From: Petaurus breviceps papuanus | Taxonomy: Eukaryota > Chordata > Mammalia > Diprotodontia > Petauridae | Assembly (NCBI GenBank): GCA_028583685.1 | Contig: JAMXIF010001253.1 | Location: 83,978,212-84,042,211 of the forward strand | DNA length: 64,000 nucleotides | Reading direction: 5' to 3' | In this document: piece by piece, positions 32,265-42,814 of the stretch | Numbering within the stretch: the first letter of the stretch is position 1 | How the letters are laid out: the number at the start of each line of letters is the position of its first letter | Notes under the pieces: generated by a model | The model's database searches: none | Told to the model about the DNA's origin: nothing | The model's input: only the letters and a program-made list of their open reading frames with translations | Position numbers and translations under genes: made by a program

Positions 32265-32375
32265 GTCAACAAACACTTGTGTTCTAGACACTTAGAGATA
32301 GATACAAAGAAAGGCCAAAAGAACAATCTTTGCTCTCAAGGAGTCCCCAGTCTAATGAGAATGTCTCAGAAATGC
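32265..32375 (-). mobile_element. L2 3'-end fragment
   Basis: CAACAAACACTTGTGTTCTA ... AGATACAAAGAAAGGCCAAA ... GCTCTCAAGGAGTCCCCAGT: antisense L2 terminus. Confidence 0.7.
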
Positions 32376-32379
32376 CTTG

Positions 32380-33170
32380 TTTCTTTAGGCCTTCATTATA
32401 GTAAGCTAGAAATTGTTGTTTTGATGCTTCTCAAATTATGTAAAATCCAACAGTATCAAAGGAGGAAAGTTTTTATTATTATTTTTTTTTTTAGTTAAGA
32501 ATCATATGTACTTTGTTAAGTTATCCCATTCTGAATTACTCATATCCAAACCACTGGGTCTTTTCTTGTAAAATGTATACAATGTATTTAGAAGTCAGAC
32601 AAACCATAGAATTTTTAATTAGTTTGAGGTTTTCCAGGTTAGTTGAAAATGTGCAGAGATTAACATTCCTAACATTAACAAGTGATATGTTGGATCGTAA
32701 TTGGAGCTGTTTAAACAAAGTTTTATTTATTTTTTCTTCTTTATAAGTGCATATTGTCTATTCTCCTTTCCCTGTCCACATCACATTGCAAAAATTTTGA
32801 ACATATCTGCAATCTACTAGTTATTTATTAAACTTTTATGAGTATTCCTCAGCCAAACAGGTTATATAGGCATTCCTGCCACCTAATATCATTAATTAGT
32901 TACTTTAAAACACTATTAAGTAAACTTCTTTTATTTAGGAAATTTAAACGGGAACAGTGAGTGAGTGGTCAAATACTCTTCCAGCAAGACTTCATGATGG
33001 TTCTTGGTTATATGTTACATTGTGGTGAAAATTACTTAGTTTCTTAGACCTCATTCAGGCTATGTCTGTATTACTTTGAGACTGCCTACTTTTTTCATTT
33101 TTGCGGTATAGACCAGGTACTATTTATAACCTTTTTCTCTTTCCTGATAATTTTGTTAATGTTTCTTAGT
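32380..33170. other. No recognised feature
   Basis: AT-rich; overlapping short frames on both strands near 32510-32750 have no family resemblance and no coding signal. Confidence 0.45.
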
Positions 33171-33177
33171 TCTCTTA

Positions 33178-33310
33178 GTCAATCAACTTGCATTCATTAG
33201 CACCTGCTATATGCTAGGAACTGGTACTTTATACTGCAAATTCAGAGACATAAGTAAAATAGCCTTGCACCTCAAGGAACTTATTTTCTTTGGAAGGATA
33301 CAAGTTATTT
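33178..33310 (-). mobile_element. L2 3'-end fragment
   Basis: CATTCATTAGCACCTGCTAT ... GCACCTCAAGGAACTTAT is antisense L2 tail. A possible sense L2 tail scrap (CCTTGAGAGTCAGGGGATTT) follows near 33362. Confidence 0.6.
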
Positions 33311-33544
33311 ATTTTACAGTTATATGCATCATGTTTCTTCCTGACCCAGAAAATATTAATTCCTTGAGAGTCAGGGGATTTGTGCCTGCATATAATACAC
33401 ATTTGACAAGTATTGAATCAAATGAGAGAAGTAAAACTTTATTATTGAGCTTATTTTGTATTATATTTGAAACAGACCTTTGCTTACTTGGACTATAAAT
33501 TTCTAGGGTGTTATATTTGTGTGTATTTGTTAACCTGATGTTAT

Positions 33545-33890
33545 CACTAATAGGCTTATATCCCAAAGAGATCAGAGAAAAAAGGAAAAGAACCCCCTGT
33601 GTGAGAATTGTGTAGTAGCACTTTTACTGTAGAAAAGAATTGGAAATGAGTTGGATGCCCATCAGTTGAGGAATAACTCAATAAACTAGGCTATGTAAAT
33701 ATGGTATTGTGTTGTAAGAAATAATGGGATGGGAGGGGAAGATACTATTTCAGATAATCCAGGGAAGATTTTTATGACTAGCACAGGGTGAAGTGAGCAG
33801 AACTAAAAGAAAAATTTATATAATAACAACATTGTAAAGAAAAACAATTTTGAAAGACTTAAGAAACCTTATCAGTAAAGTGACCAGCTA
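33545..33890 (+). mobile_element. L1 3'-end fragment, sense
   Basis: TCCCAAAGAGATCAGAGAAA, TTGGAAATGAGTTGGATGCC, CATCAGTTGAGGAATAACTC and GAAGTGAGCAGAACTAAAAG occur in the order of the L1 3' region, which mammals share (compare the human L1 text with CCCAAAGAAATGAAATC). Confidence 0.72.
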
Positions 33891-34089
33891 TGATTCTTAG
33901 CTTTTCCAAATGTTCACATGAATTGACAGCTCTGCTGTTAGTTCTTTAGCATGCCCATCTTTCTATAATTACTCCAGTTTTGGCTATTGCCATCTTTTGC
34001 CACCTGTCAATTTGCTAGGTATAAGTTGAAATGCCAAAGCTATGTTCATTTGTTTCTTATTAACAAAAAATAGTTTGTATTTGTGTAGG

Positions 34090-34300
34090 TCTCTTAAGTT
34101 TGCAAAGCAAATTAAATATGTTATGTCATTTGATGCCCAACAGTTTTGTGAGATAGGTGCTATTATTATCCTTATTTTACAGATGAGGAAATTGAGCCTG
34201 ATAGAGATCAAGTGACTTGCTGAAGTAATACAGTTATCTATTAAGAATTCAAAGTCAGGACTTGCACACTCCAAATCTCAACACTTTACTGGGTCACCTT
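34090..34300 (-). mobile_element. MIR-type SINE
   Basis: ATTATTATCCTTATTTTACA, GATGAGGAAATTGAGCCTGA and CAAGTGACTTGCTGAAGTAA are antisense MIR; nearly complete. Confidence 0.8.
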
Positions 34301-34590
34301 ATCAGAAATATAAAGGTTTGATTTAAATCTGATCAAAGCCTTTCCCCCAATTAACTATATAGGACCATTGCTAGAAAGGATGGTAGAGTCTAGGTGTTAT
34401 GTTTTTAAGTTGGGAGATGGACATGTTTGTAGGCAGCAGGGAAGGAAACAAGGATAGATTGGTGATTAGAAAGAGAGAATAATTGTGGCAGCAAGATGTC
34501 GGAGATGTAAGGGAATTGGATCAAGGGACAGACCTTGGTTAGGAGAAGGGCAACCTTATAATCTGAGACTTAAGTAAAGAAAGAAAGAAT

Positions 34591-34673
34591 AGGGGTGGCT
34601 AGGTGGCGCAATGAATAGAGCACTGGCCCTGGAGTCAGGAGGATCTGAGTTCAAATTCAGCCTCAGACACTTA

Positions 34674-34710
<37 letters not shown>

Positions 34711-34779
34711 TCTAGCCATGTGACCTTGGGCAAGTCACTTAACCCCAATTGCCCGACCTTCTCCCCTTCAAAAAACAAA
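34591..34779 (+). mobile_element. tRNA-derived SINE with (CA)n linker
   Basis: Head AGGGGTGGCTAGGTGGCGCA, B-box GAGTTCAAATTC, then a CA run at 34678-34708 in the central linker, then CTAGCCATGTGACCTTGGGC and the A-rich tail. Duplication AAAGAAAGAAT at 34580-34590 and 34780-34790 is exact. Confidence 0.92.
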
Positions 34780-34799
34780 AAAGAAAGAATGCAGGTTTG

Positions 34800-35360
34800 A
34801 GGTCAAGGGGAGAGTAGGAGAGAAGAGGAAACTCATGGTACAGTAGCTCTGAATTGTCTAAATGTAGGAGACATTAATGATCTTTATCAATATCCATTTT
34901 CCTCCAGCATTTCTTCATTTCCTTCTTTTTCTTGGTAAAATATGTAGGTGATCCTTAACTGAGTGATGGAAAGGGGTTAGTGTGGGACATTTTTTGTGAA
35001 AAGAAGTTCTGGAACAATCACTATAGTGAACAAGACAGAAAATCAACGAAGGAGGAGTTAAAAGAATTATCTTCCTCCAATTGGAACCAGTTGGGATTAC
35101 ATAACATATATTTATAGTGGGCCCAGTCAACTCGGTTGTGTGACTTCTTTCATTTCTGCTCCAAAGTTGAATTGGAGTGGAAGTGGTGATGGGGAGTGAT
35201 GCATGTGTGGGATTTGACAAGTTGTGAGCAGCAACAGGAAAACACAAGGGCTTCAAGAGTAGAGGAAAATAGGTTGGCATAATGAATTTGGCTTTGGAAC
35301 TATCATCTCCAAATTTGTCTCTTTGCTGAATATCTAGAAAGACCTGAAATGTCGTCAGTC
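34800..35360. other. No recognised feature
   Basis: Mixed-composition stretch; a minus-strand open frame (34915-35280) of 121 codons has low-complexity composition and no family resemblance. Confidence 0.45.
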
Positions 35361-35369
35361 ATGTAATAG

Positions 35370-35515
35370 GACCGTAGATTTAGGTTTAGAATTTACCTCA
35401 AAGGTAATCTATTCCACCACCACCCCACCCCCCTGCCTCCTTTTATAGATGAGAAAACTGATGACCAGAGAGCTCAAGTGACCTGCATGAGATCACATAG
35501 GTAATGATAACAAAA
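35370..35515 (-). mobile_element. MIR/L3-tail type fragment
   Basis: CCTCCTTTTATAGATGAGAA, AACTGATGACCAGAGAGCTC and AAGTGACCTGCATGAGATCA are the antisense MIR/L3-like tail. Confidence 0.6.
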
Positions 35516-35549
35516 ATATAATTATTATTATATATTTAACATAATATAT

Positions 35550-35805
35550 AATGGGGGCAGCTAGGTGGTACAATGGAGTGCTGGACCTGGATTCAGGAAG
35601 TCTCATCTTCATGAGTTCAAATCTGGCTTCAGACACTTACTAGCCATGTGACTCTGTGCAAGTCACTTAACCCTGTTTGCCTCAGTTTTCTCATCTGTAA
35701 AATAAGCCAGAGAAGGAAATGGCAAACTGCTCCAGTATCTTTGTCAAGAAAATGCCAAATGGGATCACAAAGAGTCAGACACAACTGAAATGACTGAACA
35801 ACAAC
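35550..35805 (+). mobile_element. CORE-SINE with RTE/BovB-like tail (MAR1-like)
   Basis: Head GGGGGCAGCTAGGTGGTACA, B-box GAGTTCAAATCTGG, CORE CAGTTTTCTCATCTGTAAAA, and tail CAAAGAGTCAGACACAACTG then AACAACAACAA. The tail is the RTE (BovB-like) 3' end, the part bound by the RTE machinery (family knowledge). Confidence 0.88.
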
Positions 35806-35824
35806 AATTAAATAGAATTCAATA

Positions 35825-36085
35825 ATAATACTTAGATGGCACTTCCTGTGTACCAGACCAGGCACCATGTTAAACATATTACAGTTGTTACCTTATTTAA
35901 TCATCACAAACCTTGTGAGGTAGATGATTTTGTTAATCCCATTTTACAGATGAGAAAACTGAAACAGAGGTTAAGGTACTTAGCCAGGGTTGCACAACTA
36001 GTAAGTTCCTGAGGCCAGATTTGGACTTGGATCTTCCTGATTCCAAGCCTGGTGCTTTATCTACTGTGCCACCTATCTGCCACAT
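35825..36085 (-). mobile_element. MIR-type SINE, near full length
   Basis: CAATAATAATACTTAGATGG ... TTACAGATGAGAAAACTGAA ... CTACTGTGCCACCTATCTGC is antisense MIR-like SINE with head and tail present. Confidence 0.8.
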
Positions 36086-36089
36086 AGAG

Positions 36090-36750
36090 TACTAAGAGGA
36101 AATCTAGTATTCAAATCCAGGACAGTCTAAATCTAATTCTTTTTCTCTCTAATTTTCCTTTTTAGTAGAACATACTGAAAACCAACCCATGCTTCTCTTA
36201 TGAATTCTAACCTACCATAAGGTAGACATGTTTTTAATTGGGTTTCCAATGTTGATGGACTTCAACTGATTCATTTACATTCCTTCCCTTCATCTCCTGT
36301 CCCCAACCTTCTTATCACCAGCCACATGAATTTTCAAGACCATAATTAAGATGTAGCACTTGACCATGAAATGGAGCAAAACTAACAGGCTCATTCCGGA
36401 GTTAATGCCATGACCTTTTCTTGCCTGGTAATGACAGGGTTCTAACATAACCTTATTATAAATAGGATTGTTTTCATTTAACAACAAAATGTGTAGGAGC
36501 ACAATGATAAATCAAGTAAAATGTATATAAATAGGAAAAATAAAGACTGCCTGTAGCATCTGATTCTTTTAAGAAAATTCTGAGAAGTGAAATTACTTGC
36601 CCAAGGACACTCAGTAAGTCCTGTGAATCTTTTAGCCCTTTTATTCAAAATTGATTTTAAATTAAAAACAGTGGCAATACTTGTGTTCAAATAACCTGAA
36701 TGCAGTATAGTGGCACAGACATGCTGATCAAGGCCAGATATTTTGATCAT
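36090..36750. other. Mostly unrecognised
   Basis: The only repeat hint is AATTACTTGCCCAAGGACAC near 36589 (antisense MIR core). No gene signal. Confidence 0.4.
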
Positions 36751-36758
36751 CTTAAAGC

Positions 36759-36935
36759 AGTGGTGTCAAACTGAAATAGAAATGGGGCCCACAAAATCAT
36801 AGGTAAGGATCCAAATGGATATTGACTTCCAAAACCACATTTTAACATCTATGTTTTGTTTTGTTTAATTTTGTTTTTTTTAATATTTCCTATAGTCTGG
36901 TTTTGGCTGCACTTAATCCTTTGGCGCCTCTGATC
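36759..36935. mobile_element. hAT-type MITE
   Basis: Left end GCAGTGGTGTCAAACTGAAA; inside, CATATTGACTT-like text, TTAACATCTATGTTTTG and TAGTCTGGTTTTGGCTGCAC; right end GGCGCCTCTG. CAGTG...-type ends mark hAT elements. The right side is shorter than in the intact family, and the 8-bp target duplication is not clear. Confidence 0.5.
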
Positions 36936-37084
36936 TAGGACTTCTATTATCTTTAATCTGAAAATTTGGGAGTTCTGAAATTACTGAAGGGAGTACTGAA
37001 ATTAACAACTTTCTTTGCAAGTTACTCTTGTATTACATGACTCCTAATGCCTTGTTTTAATATTTTCTATAACTTGTTCTGGTA

Positions 37085-37250
37085 CAGTGGAAAAAGTCTT
37101 AGGCCCCACATCCAAAACTTGCCTCTGATGTTATTTACTACCTATGTGATGTTGAGGAAGTCACTAATTTCCTTCAGTTTCAGTTTCCTCATCTGTCACA
37201 TTGGAGGCTGGACTTAGCTTCTCTTATCCTTTCTGGGTTTAGATGTGTCA
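37085..37250 (+). mobile_element. MIR3-type SINE
   Basis: GTGGAAAAAGTCTTAGGCCC ... CAGTTTCCTCATCTGTCACA ... TTTAGATGTGTCA follows MIR3 order. Confidence 0.6.
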
Positions 37251-37254
37251 TCTT

Positions 37255-38515
37255 AGTGTCCTGCTTATTTCTATTGATCCACTTGGTTGTAACTTTCAAC
37301 TTGTCCATAATTAGTATTACTTCCTTAAGTCCTGAATGTGTATTAAACTAGAGAAACTTATGTAGATACAGCTCATCTTTTTTTCTGGGGAAAAATGTTA
37401 TCAGTTGCCAGACTAGAAGTACTGAAGTAAATGTAGGTTTCTCCCATGTCAGCTTTTTACTTTTGGTACTTTCCTAGATTGGTGGCAGAAACCATTGATT
37501 TCTTATGCTCCTTAGAGGAATTGAACAGTTGTCCAATTTCTTAAGAATATAAACAGTTTCATGAAAGCATTAAGTTTATCAACCAAACCAAAGCATTTGA
37601 TTGTAGTAGAGTCTAGAAGGGACATAGGATCATAGATGAGGAGTTTCAAGAAATTTCAGATATCATCTAGTCGAAGTTCCCTCCTCCCTCTTTTTTTTTT
37701 TTAAACATAATGGGAAAACATGTCGTAGGAGGTTAAACTATTTGCTTAACATCATGCTTATAATCTTTTGTTAAATATTCTCTTCTGTTAAATTCTGTTT
37801 TGTCTTAGGAATTGAGTAAACATTTAAGTAACCAAAGAACATAAAGATTATACATGAGACTGATTTTCTACTATGGATAGATTTTTTTATTTGAATTCAA
37901 ATATTTTTTAAACACCTGCTATGTGAAGAGCACTGTGCCTGTTCTTTAGGCATTCAGGAAGGACACAGAATTTAGAAGCTTAAATTTGAGATGGGGGCAA
38001 TGGGAGGGATGGGAAGGAGGGGAGAGATCTTAGTCTTGATAGATTTACTGGAGAACTTTTGTCAAACTTGTAGTACCAGAAGCACTGGAATTTAAGAATA
38101 TCTCAAAGCACCAATCTAGTTCAATTGATGTTCATGAGGCAAAGAAGATAGAGACAGGAGGAAAAATTTTATTTCAAATTGAAATAATATCTGTTTGTAA
38201 TTATTTGTATTTAAAGGACATTTATAGAAAAGGATTAGGAAAAGAAATAAAGCACATTTGCACAGAGAAGAGAAAAATGCTTATCACATATCTTTCCTTT
38301 CTATCACTAATTTATGAATCACATTTTATACTTTTTTTGTCATGCATTTGCTACAAATGTTTTTTTTTTAATTGCAAATGAAGTATATGCCTGGGGTCTC
38401 CTGGCAATTTGTAGTGTTTAAAGTGCAGGTATTTTGCCTATGTCTTCAACCATAGTTGATTTAGTTTTGTATTTATCATTTAGACAGTCTCCAGTAAGCT
38501 CCTCCCTCACCTTTT
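37255..38515. other. Mostly unrecognised; small L2 and L3 tail scraps
   Basis: 37625-37690 (GGATCATAGATGAGGAGTTT ... ATCATCTAGTCGAAGTTCC) looks like an L3/CR1 tail, and 37895-37985 (TAAACACCTGCTATGTGAAG) like an antisense L2 tail. The remainder shows no family. Confidence 0.45.
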
Positions 38516-38522
38516 CGTTGTA

Positions 38523-39160
38523 TTATTGACTGTTAAACATGTTTGAATTACAAACTTTTAAATATATTATCAAGTTGTTGACAAAGGCCTTATTTAGAAC
38601 ATTGTAGAAAACAGGAATAGGCCATCTCTCACTTTTTGCTTTCACTGAGTACTTTGCAGCTTGCTTAAGAATATCTCTTATCTTATTTTTGTTATAAATA
38701 GGAGGGGCTCTGCGACTCTTGCTTCCGGTTGTTCTCTTTTGGAATCTGAACATTTGTGTAAGGGTCCTCATAATAGTTATAGACTTGGATCTCTTAGACT
38801 AGAATGAAGTTAGGGTCACATTTGGCTTCTCTGGAGATTTTAAAAACAGAGTTTAATTTAGCAGGCTATGTATTTTTGTCACTTCTAGAAGTATTCTATT
38901 AATATGTTGAAAAGTTGCAACTGTGCTTCACCATCGCTTTGAAAGCATCAAGGAAAGATCAGGGGATATAAAATAATTTCCACAGCTTTTGTTGAATATT
39001 GGTTTCATGGTATTAAACATGACATCTGTAGGTAAATTAATGTCATTGCTTCCAGTATTGTCTTTTTCCATTTGAGGGAATCTGTTGAACAAGTATTTGT
39101 TTTTAATATCTATTGCCAACTAAAATTTCAGGACAAATTTGTCTGGTTTGTTTGATAAAT
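38523..39160 (-). pseudogene. piggyBac-type transposase relic
   Basis: Two minus-strand pieces match consecutive parts of piggyBac transposases. The first (39119-38931) reads LPTDVMFNTMKPIFNKSCGN then YFISPDLSLML, the block of family form GENVVLKLMEPLFGKGRNVT / CDNYFTSLDLALML that carries a catalytic Asp; here that Asp-Asn is GN. The second (about 38806-38523) reads YNKNKIRDILKQ then AAKYSVKAKSERWPIPVFY and NVLNKAFVNNLIIYLK, the C-terminal block (family YNKTKGGVDVLDQ ... YSVKRKSRRWP-FYNVLD). The Asp expected in GGVD is replaced here (KIRD). A stretch of about 125 bases between them is out of frame. Upstream text to about 39350 may be more of it. No TTAA-flanked ends were found. Confidence 0.78.
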
Positions 39161-39164
39161 ACTG

Positions 39165-39640
39165 AATAAATAGATAGACTGCCTTGCAAAGCAATGATTG
39201 TTTATCAACAATTACATAGTTATATACAATAAGTGTATATATTATGTGTAAATATATATATGATAAGAACAAATGGTTTTTGACAATTTTCATTAAAAAG
39301 TTTCCATGGTGAGAATGCGAGATAAAACTTTCTTGAGATAGAGTCTGCTGCTTTTCAGTTTGTAGATCAAAGTGAAGATAACTCCTAATACCTAGGAATT
39401 GATTATATTATACAGTATTGTTGAACAGAGGACACTGCCAGAAGCTATTTCATATACTTGTTATAAGTAGGATTCTGCCACTGATAACAACATGAATGAC
39501 ATTAAGATCAATGCACTTCTCCAATTCATATGATGTAATGGACAAGCCATTGCCTATTATTAGTTTGCCCTCAGCATCTGCATATTTCTGAATATTTCTA
39601 GCTTTGGCTCTCTAAAGAAAAGTAGAAAAGAAGAAACATT
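39165..39640. other. Possible 5' remainder of piggyBac relic; otherwise unrecognised
   Basis: No motif is certain. This is where the N-terminal half of the piggyBac frame should lie; only weak resemblance is seen. Confidence 0.35.
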
Positions 39641-39641
39641 C

Positions 39642-40546
39642 TGATAGGTGATTCTTGGTTTTAATGCCAGCTCCTTTCACCTCTGGAATATCACATTCCA
39701 AGCCCTTCAATCCCTCATTGTAGAAGCTGCCAGATCCTGAGTTATCCTGATTGTGTTTCCACAATATTCAAATTGTTTCTTCCTGCTGCTCATAATATTC
39801 TCTCCTTTATCTGGGAATTCCAGAACCTGGCTATAATATTCCTAGGAGTTTTCTTTTGGGGATCTTTTTCAGGAGGTGATTGGTCGATTCTTTCAACCTC
39901 TATTTTGCCCTCTGGTTCTAAAACATCAGGACAGTTTTCCTTGAGGATTTCTTGAAGAATGATTTCTAGGTTCTTTCCTTGATCATGGCTTTCAGGTAGT
40001 CCAATAATTTTTAAATTATCTCTCCTGGATCTATTTTCCAGGTCAGTGGTTTTTCCAGTGAGATATTTCACATTGCCTTCTATTCTTTCATTTGTTTGGA
40101 TCTGTTTAATAGCATCTTGATTTCTCATAAAGTCATTAGCTTCCATTTGCTCCAGTCTTAATTCTAAAGGAATGATTCTCCTCATTGAGCTTTTGAGATT
40201 CTTTTTCCATCTGGCAAATTTGGCTTTTTAAGGCATTTTTCTCCTCATTGCCTTTTTGAGCCTCTTTTGCCATTTGAGTTAGTCTATATTTTAAAGTATG
40301 ATTTTCTTCAGTCAGGCTGTTGTCTCTCAGTTTGTAATTTTCTTGCATCGTTTTCATTTCTCTTCCCAATTTTTCCTGCATTTCTCTTATCTCTTTCTTA
40401 AGGTCCCCTATGGCCTGTAACCAGCTCATATTTTCCTTTGAAGCTTTTGGTGCAGGAGTTCTGAGTTCACTGTCTTCTTCCTGTTCCATGCTTTGATCCT
40501 TTTTGTCCCCAAAATGTCTAATGTTGGAGTCTCTTTGCCTGGTCAT
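39642..40546 (-). pseudogene. HAL1 ORF1 pseudogene, best-preserved N-terminal half
   Basis: Starts ATGACCAGGCAAAGAG (40546) and stays open for 137 codons: an acidic N-terminus, then a coiled coil with LKKEIREMQEKLGREMKTM and LTEENHTLKYRLTQMAKEAQ. After a frame change near 40140 it continues with QIQTNERIEGNVKYLTGKT and the RRM core NLKIIGLPESHDQGKN to KERIL. The C-terminal end is cut by the 3' truncation. Compared with the other copies it best shows the family's start codon and coiled coil. Confidence 0.85.
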
Positions 40547-41231
40547 GTTACCACTCAGTTACTTAACTTTTGGGCTTTTTGTCAAAGTAGTACTCTGCTA
40601 CCAGACAGGAGACCTTTGTACCATACGCTGGATTTTTCTCAGCTGCTGGAGGTATTAGTTGGGTGCCCTCTCTGAGGCCTCCACTGTGCCACGCTCTGGC
40701 AAGCTGGATACACACCCTAGACTGCAATCCAGATCCAAGGAGATTAAAGCAAGGGTTGATTACCCCTCAGACTGGTTGCTTGGTGCCCCTTCACTCTGCA
40801 GGCCAGGAGCTGAAGCTGCTATGTGGGGCCGGCTCCTCAGCAGGCTTCTCACCCCAGGGGCAAAAGCCTAAGTACTCCCATCTACTGGGTCCCAAAGTCC
40901 ACAGTGTACTGACCTCTCACTTTGTCCTTAGCATCTATGTGTTGATAATTCTGCACCTCCACAGCTGCTGGTGATCTGGAGTCCCTCAGGCCGGCCCTGA
41001 GTCTAAAACCTTGGGTGGAGCTGGACTTGTCTCCCAGAGCGCTGAGCTGGCTGATTCCTGCAGGCCTATGAGGCTGTCCTCAGCAGGAGGTTAGCTTCTC
41101 TGTGTCATTTTGTGGGTTCTGCAGCTCCAAAGTTTGTTCAGAGTCCCATTTTACGTTAATTGGGGAAGGTGGAAGCTGGAGCCGCGTGGAAGCTGGAGCC
41201 GCGTGGAAGACCTGAGTCTACTCTGCCATCT
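39642..41231 (-). mobile_element. HAL1 with intact 5' part, truncated within ORF1
   Basis: The minus strand runs from the HAL1 5' end (GATGGCAGAG near 41231) through the 5' untranslated region into ORF1 and stops at 39642 inside the C-terminal domain (at KTKNHLP-equivalent sequence). The tail and poly(A) are missing and no target duplication is evident. A 17-bp tandem pair (GTGGAAGCTGGAGCCGC) occurs about 41170-41206 in the 5' region. This is the second 3'-less copy in the window. Confidence 0.85.
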
Positions 41232-41329
41232 ATCATGTGTTTTATTTCTATTTTTTTTAAAGTCTTTTAGAAGGCTAAGGAACACTGATAACACAAATAT
41301 AGGATAAAAAAATCAACAATTTTACTTAT

Positions 41330-41800
41330 CAGAGTTCTGAAGTCCTTCAAAGTTTTTTGTCTTTATAATTTTTTCATTTTATGAGTTCTCCTGGTTATAC
41401 TCATTTTATTCTGCAACAGTTCATAAAAGCCTTCCTAGATTTCTCTGAAACTGTTCCCTTCATAATTTCTTATGGCATAATAGTATTCTATTTTATTGAT
41501 AGATCATAATTTGTTTAGCCATTTCCCAATTGATGAGCATTCTCTTTAGGTTCCAATACAATGCTACTACATAAAGGCATCTGTATTGTACTTGGAGTTC
41601 TCTTTCTTGGGGTTCTTTTTCTCTTTCTTTTCTCTCTGGTTCTAGGCCTATTTATGGTATCATTAGGTCAAAAGGTATATGCACAGTTTAGTAATATTTT
41701 ATGCTTAGTTCTGAATAACTTTCTACAGTGGCTAGAGCAGTTAACAGCTCTACTAACAGTCATCCATCCTTTCTTGAAGATTTCCATTGAGGAGGAATGA
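41330..41800 (-). mobile_element. L1 3'-end fragment
   Basis: GTTTAGCCATTTCCCAATTG, ATGAGCATTCTCTTTAGGTT and AATGCTACTACATAAAGGCA are antisense L1 3' text as at 26575-27480. Confidence 0.65.
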
Positions 41801-41934
41801 TTGCAGCCCAAGATAGCCCATTGTACTTTTAGATAGTTCTTATTCTTTGGCAGTTTTTCTTTACATAAAACCCAAATTTTTGTCTTTTGTCCTGTTCCTT
41901 GCTCCTGATTTTGCTCCCTAGGACCAAGCAAAAC

Positions 41935-42760
41935 AAGGCTGATTCCTCATCTATCTATCAATCTTTCAGAAACCTGAAGACCTGTAGCATGTTTTCCCTG
42001 AGTTTTTTCATCTCCAGACATACTACTCCTTTAACCAAACCTCCTACTACTTGAACTCAAGGTTCTTCTCCAGACTGATTGCCCTTTTGAGTATTCTCTG
42101 GTTTGCCATTGGTTTTTCTAAAATGTGGCAGCCAGAACTGAACACGGCATTCCAGAATTTGCAAACAAGGCAAAGTACATGTACTTTGCTAGTTGTAATT
42201 GCTATGCCTCTCAGTAGTCATTTGTACTTTTTAATTGCCTACTGCTGCAAAAAGAGACAAAAGACACCTTGCCCTCAATGAGCTCAATCTATTGGGTCAC
42301 ACAATAAGCAAACCAATTTGTAATAAAAGCTATATCGGATAAATAAGAAAAGAAGGAAGGCACTAAAATTTAGAGAAGTTGGGGAAGGCTTTTTGTAGAG
42401 AACAGGATTGTGGTGTTGGGACTTGAAAGAAATTGGGGAAGCTAGTGATGGAAAACATTCCAGACATGAGAACAGCAAGAAAAAATGCCTGAATCTGAGA
42501 GGTGGAGTGTTTGGTGTTCCATGGAACATCAAAGAGGCCGGTGTCACTGATGTCAGGGAGTGAGTTGTAAAAAAATTAGAAGGGAAGTTAAGTTATAAAG
42601 AGGTTTGAAGGTCAAACAATTTTGCATTTGATATTAGAGACAATAGGGAGCCCCCTGGTGTTTGTTGGAAGTGTGGAGGGGGAGGTGCCAAGGCCTAAGA
42701 TTATAGCCTATGATTGCATTAGCTTTATTAGCCATGTAATGATAGTAATAATAGCACTTC
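41935..42760 (-). mobile_element. L3/CR1 relic split by L2
   Basis: AAAATGTGGCAGCCAGAACT, GAACACGGCATTCCAGAATT is the antisense L3/CR1 tail at 41935-42240; ATTGCATTAGCTTTATTAGC at about 42712 continues it after the L2 insertion. Confidence 0.65.
42245..42690 (-). mobile_element. L2 fragment
   Basis: CCCTCAATGAGCTCAATCTA ... GGGGAAGGCTTTTTGTAGAG ... GACTTGAAAGAAATTGGGGA ... CAATAGGGAGCCCCCTGGTG is antisense L2 3' sequence in order. Confidence 0.8.
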
Positions 42761-42814
42761 TGTAGTTCTTTACAAAGTGTTTTACATATTATGTGATTTG
42801 ATCATATTTCCTTT

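Noticed and set aside
38810-39125. Two exon-like blocks with AG/GT borders near 39120 and 38810, as of a host gene
   Set aside because: Reading phases do not join across the gap, and the text matches piggyBac transposase; a decayed transposon explains it better.
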